The notes beneath the pieces were generated by a model. It had not been told where the DNA came from, searched no databases, and saw only the letters and a list, made by a program, of their open reading frames with translations. The translations under genes were made by a program, and so were the position numbers. From positions 1 to 36,419 of the IMG/VR virus record IMGVR_UViG_3300027759_000219: a stretch of DNA of 36,419 nucleotides. One strand, 5' to 3'. The DNA is from a virus. This document shows positions 34,792-36,419 of this stretch, in pieces; the stretch's first letter is position 1; the number at the start of each line of letters is the position of its first letter.

Positions 34792-36245
34792 TATCTAATT
34801 CCCAATGGGTCTTCCGGTGCGCCCGCAGGGGGCGCTGTGCCTGATCGTTGCATACGGGCTCGAGCGTTCTCTACACCACGTTTTAGCACACCTTGGTATT
34901 CGCGCGCGGCGGTTATATATTCCTCTTTAGATTGTGCCAAATCCATACGGGTGCGCGCGGCCGTAGCTTTATCACCTTCTTTCTCGGTGATAGCGCCGCC
35001 GCCTTTAAGGGCTTCAAACGCATCTAAGAAAGCTTGTGACAAAACTTCTTTATGCCTAATTTCAAAGTTTTTACCTTCGGTGCCGGAGAAGAATCGCATA
35101 ACGCCGCCGCCTAAACCGGTGGCTTTGCTTAACCCTGGGTGAGGCTGGCCTTTTGCACCTTCTAACGGATTGCCTCTTGCGTCTACGCCGCCAATCATCT
35201 CATCAATTTTACGAATAGCGTCGTTGTTCATTGCAATTGCTTCAGGTACTTTTTGTATTGCGGCTTGTTCTTTTTCAACCGCAGCGCTAGGTTTACCAGC
35301 TTTAGGCACCACGCGTATGGTTTCGCCGCGTTCATTAAATTGCGTAACATCGCCAGCAGCGTTAACGGTTTCTTTCGCTACTTTTTGTGGGTTAAACGTA
35401 GTTAAAGGTTGCCGCGCAGGTGCGGGCGTTGCCGGTGGCTGTACCAAAGCGTTAGTTACAGGCGCCGCGCCCGCAGCAGGCTGAGGCGCTAAAGCGTTTA
35501 TTGGCGCCGCTCCACCACCTGTTGGCTCGGGTATGGTAGTGATAGGACCAACAGTAACCGTACCGCTTGGTTCAAGTTCAGGCATCATCGCATCTTTTAT
35601 TTCGCCGGTGCGGTTATTTACCAACACTACACGATCCCCAATAATACCTTTAGTCCAAGTACCACTTTGTTCCATTTTTAAACGTTGCCGTGCAGTTTCA
35701 GCTTGTTGATAACTTGCGCCCGAACTTACGTCCGTGTTACGACGCGACGTTTCATCTTTAAAAAAACTGTCCAACCCCATTGCGGATTTTTTAAGTACGG
35801 TATTAAACCCTGACGTTGAAATTTCTTTGTCTAAGTTTGCAAGCGCAATTTCAGGCGTTAATCCTCGCGCTTTGAGCGCAGGGCCCATTACAGGGTCGTT
35901 AAACTGGCTAACCGTGTATGCGCGTAAACTTTCAGGCGAGTTAACCATCGTAAGGGCTTCGCGAGAGTTTTTATACGCCGCGCCTAACAATTCGCTTTGT
36001 GTTTTTTGTCCGGCTAAGTATTTAGCCTCAATGTCTAACGCCATTTTAGGGTTAGCTGCGCGCAAACGCTGAACAAACGCGGGGTCGCTTAAACTGCCAC
36101 CGGATGCAAAAGCATCGCGCAATGCGTTTTGTCCTTCATACTCTTGTTGAGCGCTTCGCAATTGCATCATTTGCCCCATTTGGGCAAGCATATTAGGCTG
36201 TTCAATTGGGCGTACGCCTAGCGCAATGTTGGTATCAAGTGCCAT
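34791..36245 (-). CDS. Internal virion protein, 484 aa
   Basis: Begins MALDTNIALGVRPIEQPNML. The first about 200 residues are helical and Gln/Met/Ala-rich (MLAQMGQMMQLRSAQQEYEG); the middle has a Pro/Ala-rich linker (PEPTGGGAAPINALAPQPAA); the C-terminal part is again helical (IRKIDEMIGGVDARGNPLEG). I know this arrangement from internal or ejection proteins of podoviruses. Its length matches P22 gp20 (471 residues) and it occupies that place in the order. TAATG junctions connect it to both neighbours. Confidence 0.75.
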   Translation of the reverse strand: MALDTNIALGVRPIEQPNMLAQMGQMMQLRSAQQEYEGQNALRDAFASGGSLSDPAFVQRLRAANPKMALDIEAKYLAGQKTQSELLGAAYKNSREALTMVNSPESLRAYTVSQFNDPVMGPALKARGLTPEIALANLDKEISTSGFNTVLKKSAMGLDSFFKDETSRRNTDVSSGASYQQAETARQRLKMEQSGTWTKGIIGDRVVLVNNRTGEIKDAMMPELEPSGTVTVGPITTIPEPTGGGAAPINALAPQPAAGAAPVTNALVQPPATPAPARQPLTTFNPQKVAKETVNAAGDVTQFNERGETIRVVPKAGKPSAAVEKEQAAIQKVPEAIAMNNDAIRKIDEMIGGVDARGNPLEGAKGQPHPGLSKATGLGGGVMRFFSGTEGKNFEIRHKEVLSQAFLDAFEALKGGGAITEKEGDKATAARTRMDLAQSKEEYITAAREYQGVLKRGVENARARMQRSGTAPPAGAPEDPLGIR

Positions 36246-36419
36246 TATGGTACTCCAGTAAAGGGCGCAGACTGCGTTTGTCTATCTCTTAACAAATTAA
36301 GCATTTGGTTTTGATAGTAAGCATTGCTTACGCCGCTAATGCCTTGATTGATGGCGTTAGCTTGCCCGACATAACCTGACGCAGTTGCGTTAGCACCGCT
36401 AGTAGCTAGGTTAGTTGAC
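36245..36419 (-). CDS. C-terminus of an internal virion or tail protein, cut by window end
   Basis: Fifty-eight codons are open to the window edge and end with a TAA overlapping the next ATG (TAATG). The visible sequence (SGYVGQANAINQGISGVSNA, then YYQNQMLNLL) has the Gly/Asn/Gln helical style of P22 gp7-like ejection proteins, and its place before the gp20-position gene fits that. The N-terminus is not in the window. Confidence 0.7.
   Translation of the reverse strand, partial: STNLATSGANATASGYVGQANAINQGISGVSNAYYQNQMLNLLRDRQTQSAPFTGVP

Overview
The window is a large part of the genome of a tailed double-stranded DNA phage with a P22-like (short-tailed, podovirus) virion module. The evidence is a set of P22-family virion proteins in nearly P22 order: small and large terminase, a 725-residue portal, scaffold, P22-type coat, gp4-type and gp10-type tail accessory proteins, then tail fibres. 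The lysis enzymes (GH108-type muramidase with holins) and the Shine-Dalgarno-rich, ATGA- and TAATG-coupled genes indicate a Gram-negative bacterial host. The moderate G+C content and gene families would fit an aquatic proteobacterium, but the host cannot be fixed from the sequence. No integrase, CI-like repressor, transposase, tRNA, rRNA or CRISPR array is visible.

Layout. (1) Positions 1-16028, minus strand: late operon, transcribed from the terminase genes leftwards: TerS, TerL, a small-protein cluster including a phage GroES, portal, a Dps-like protein, two fibre proteins, scaffold, coat, tail accessory factors, a second glycine-rich fibre, and a gene cut by the window start. (2) 16029-16784: a 750-base non-coding hub with six exact copies of a 15-base repeat containing an 11-base dyad, two copies of a second dyad, other tandem repeats, a G-rich tract, AT-rich DNA and a good rightward promoter. 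It is the best candidate for a replication origin or regulatory centre. (3) 16785-19010, plus strand: short early-type genes, several strongly acidic, two encoding tiny membrane peptides, ending at a strong terminator. (4) 19020-26305, minus strand: replication genes: a primase/SF3-type helicase, a family A DNA polymerase, a Cas4/RecB-like nuclease and a likely accessory DNA-binding protein. (5) 26393-30931, plus strand: a PP-loop ATP pyrophosphatase/PAPS-reductase-like protein, a VRR-NUC nuclease, an SNF2-type helicase and a run of tightly coupled small genes. (6) 30906-36419, minus strand: lysis cassette and large, probably ejected, internal virion proteins; the last gene is cut by the window end.

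How the parts fit. The primase/helicase, polymerase, nucleases and SNF2 helicase would form the replication and recombination machinery. The late block builds the head, using a coat operon with its own promoter and a possible 5'-terminal mRNA hairpin, and a phage co-chaperonin that may help coat folding by host GroEL. The gene order at the two window ends is what a circularly permuted P22-like map would give (ejection proteins follow the tail genes), but joining the ends directly breaks the reading frames, so some sequence is missing between them.

The observations most worth following up are the dyad-repeat array at 16188-16401, the duplicated and fused acidic early proteins at 18156-18751, the phage GroES beside the portal, the glycine-rich domain shared in three copies by two distant fibre genes, the PP-loop enzyme, and the wrong-way terminator in front of the TTG-started primase gene.
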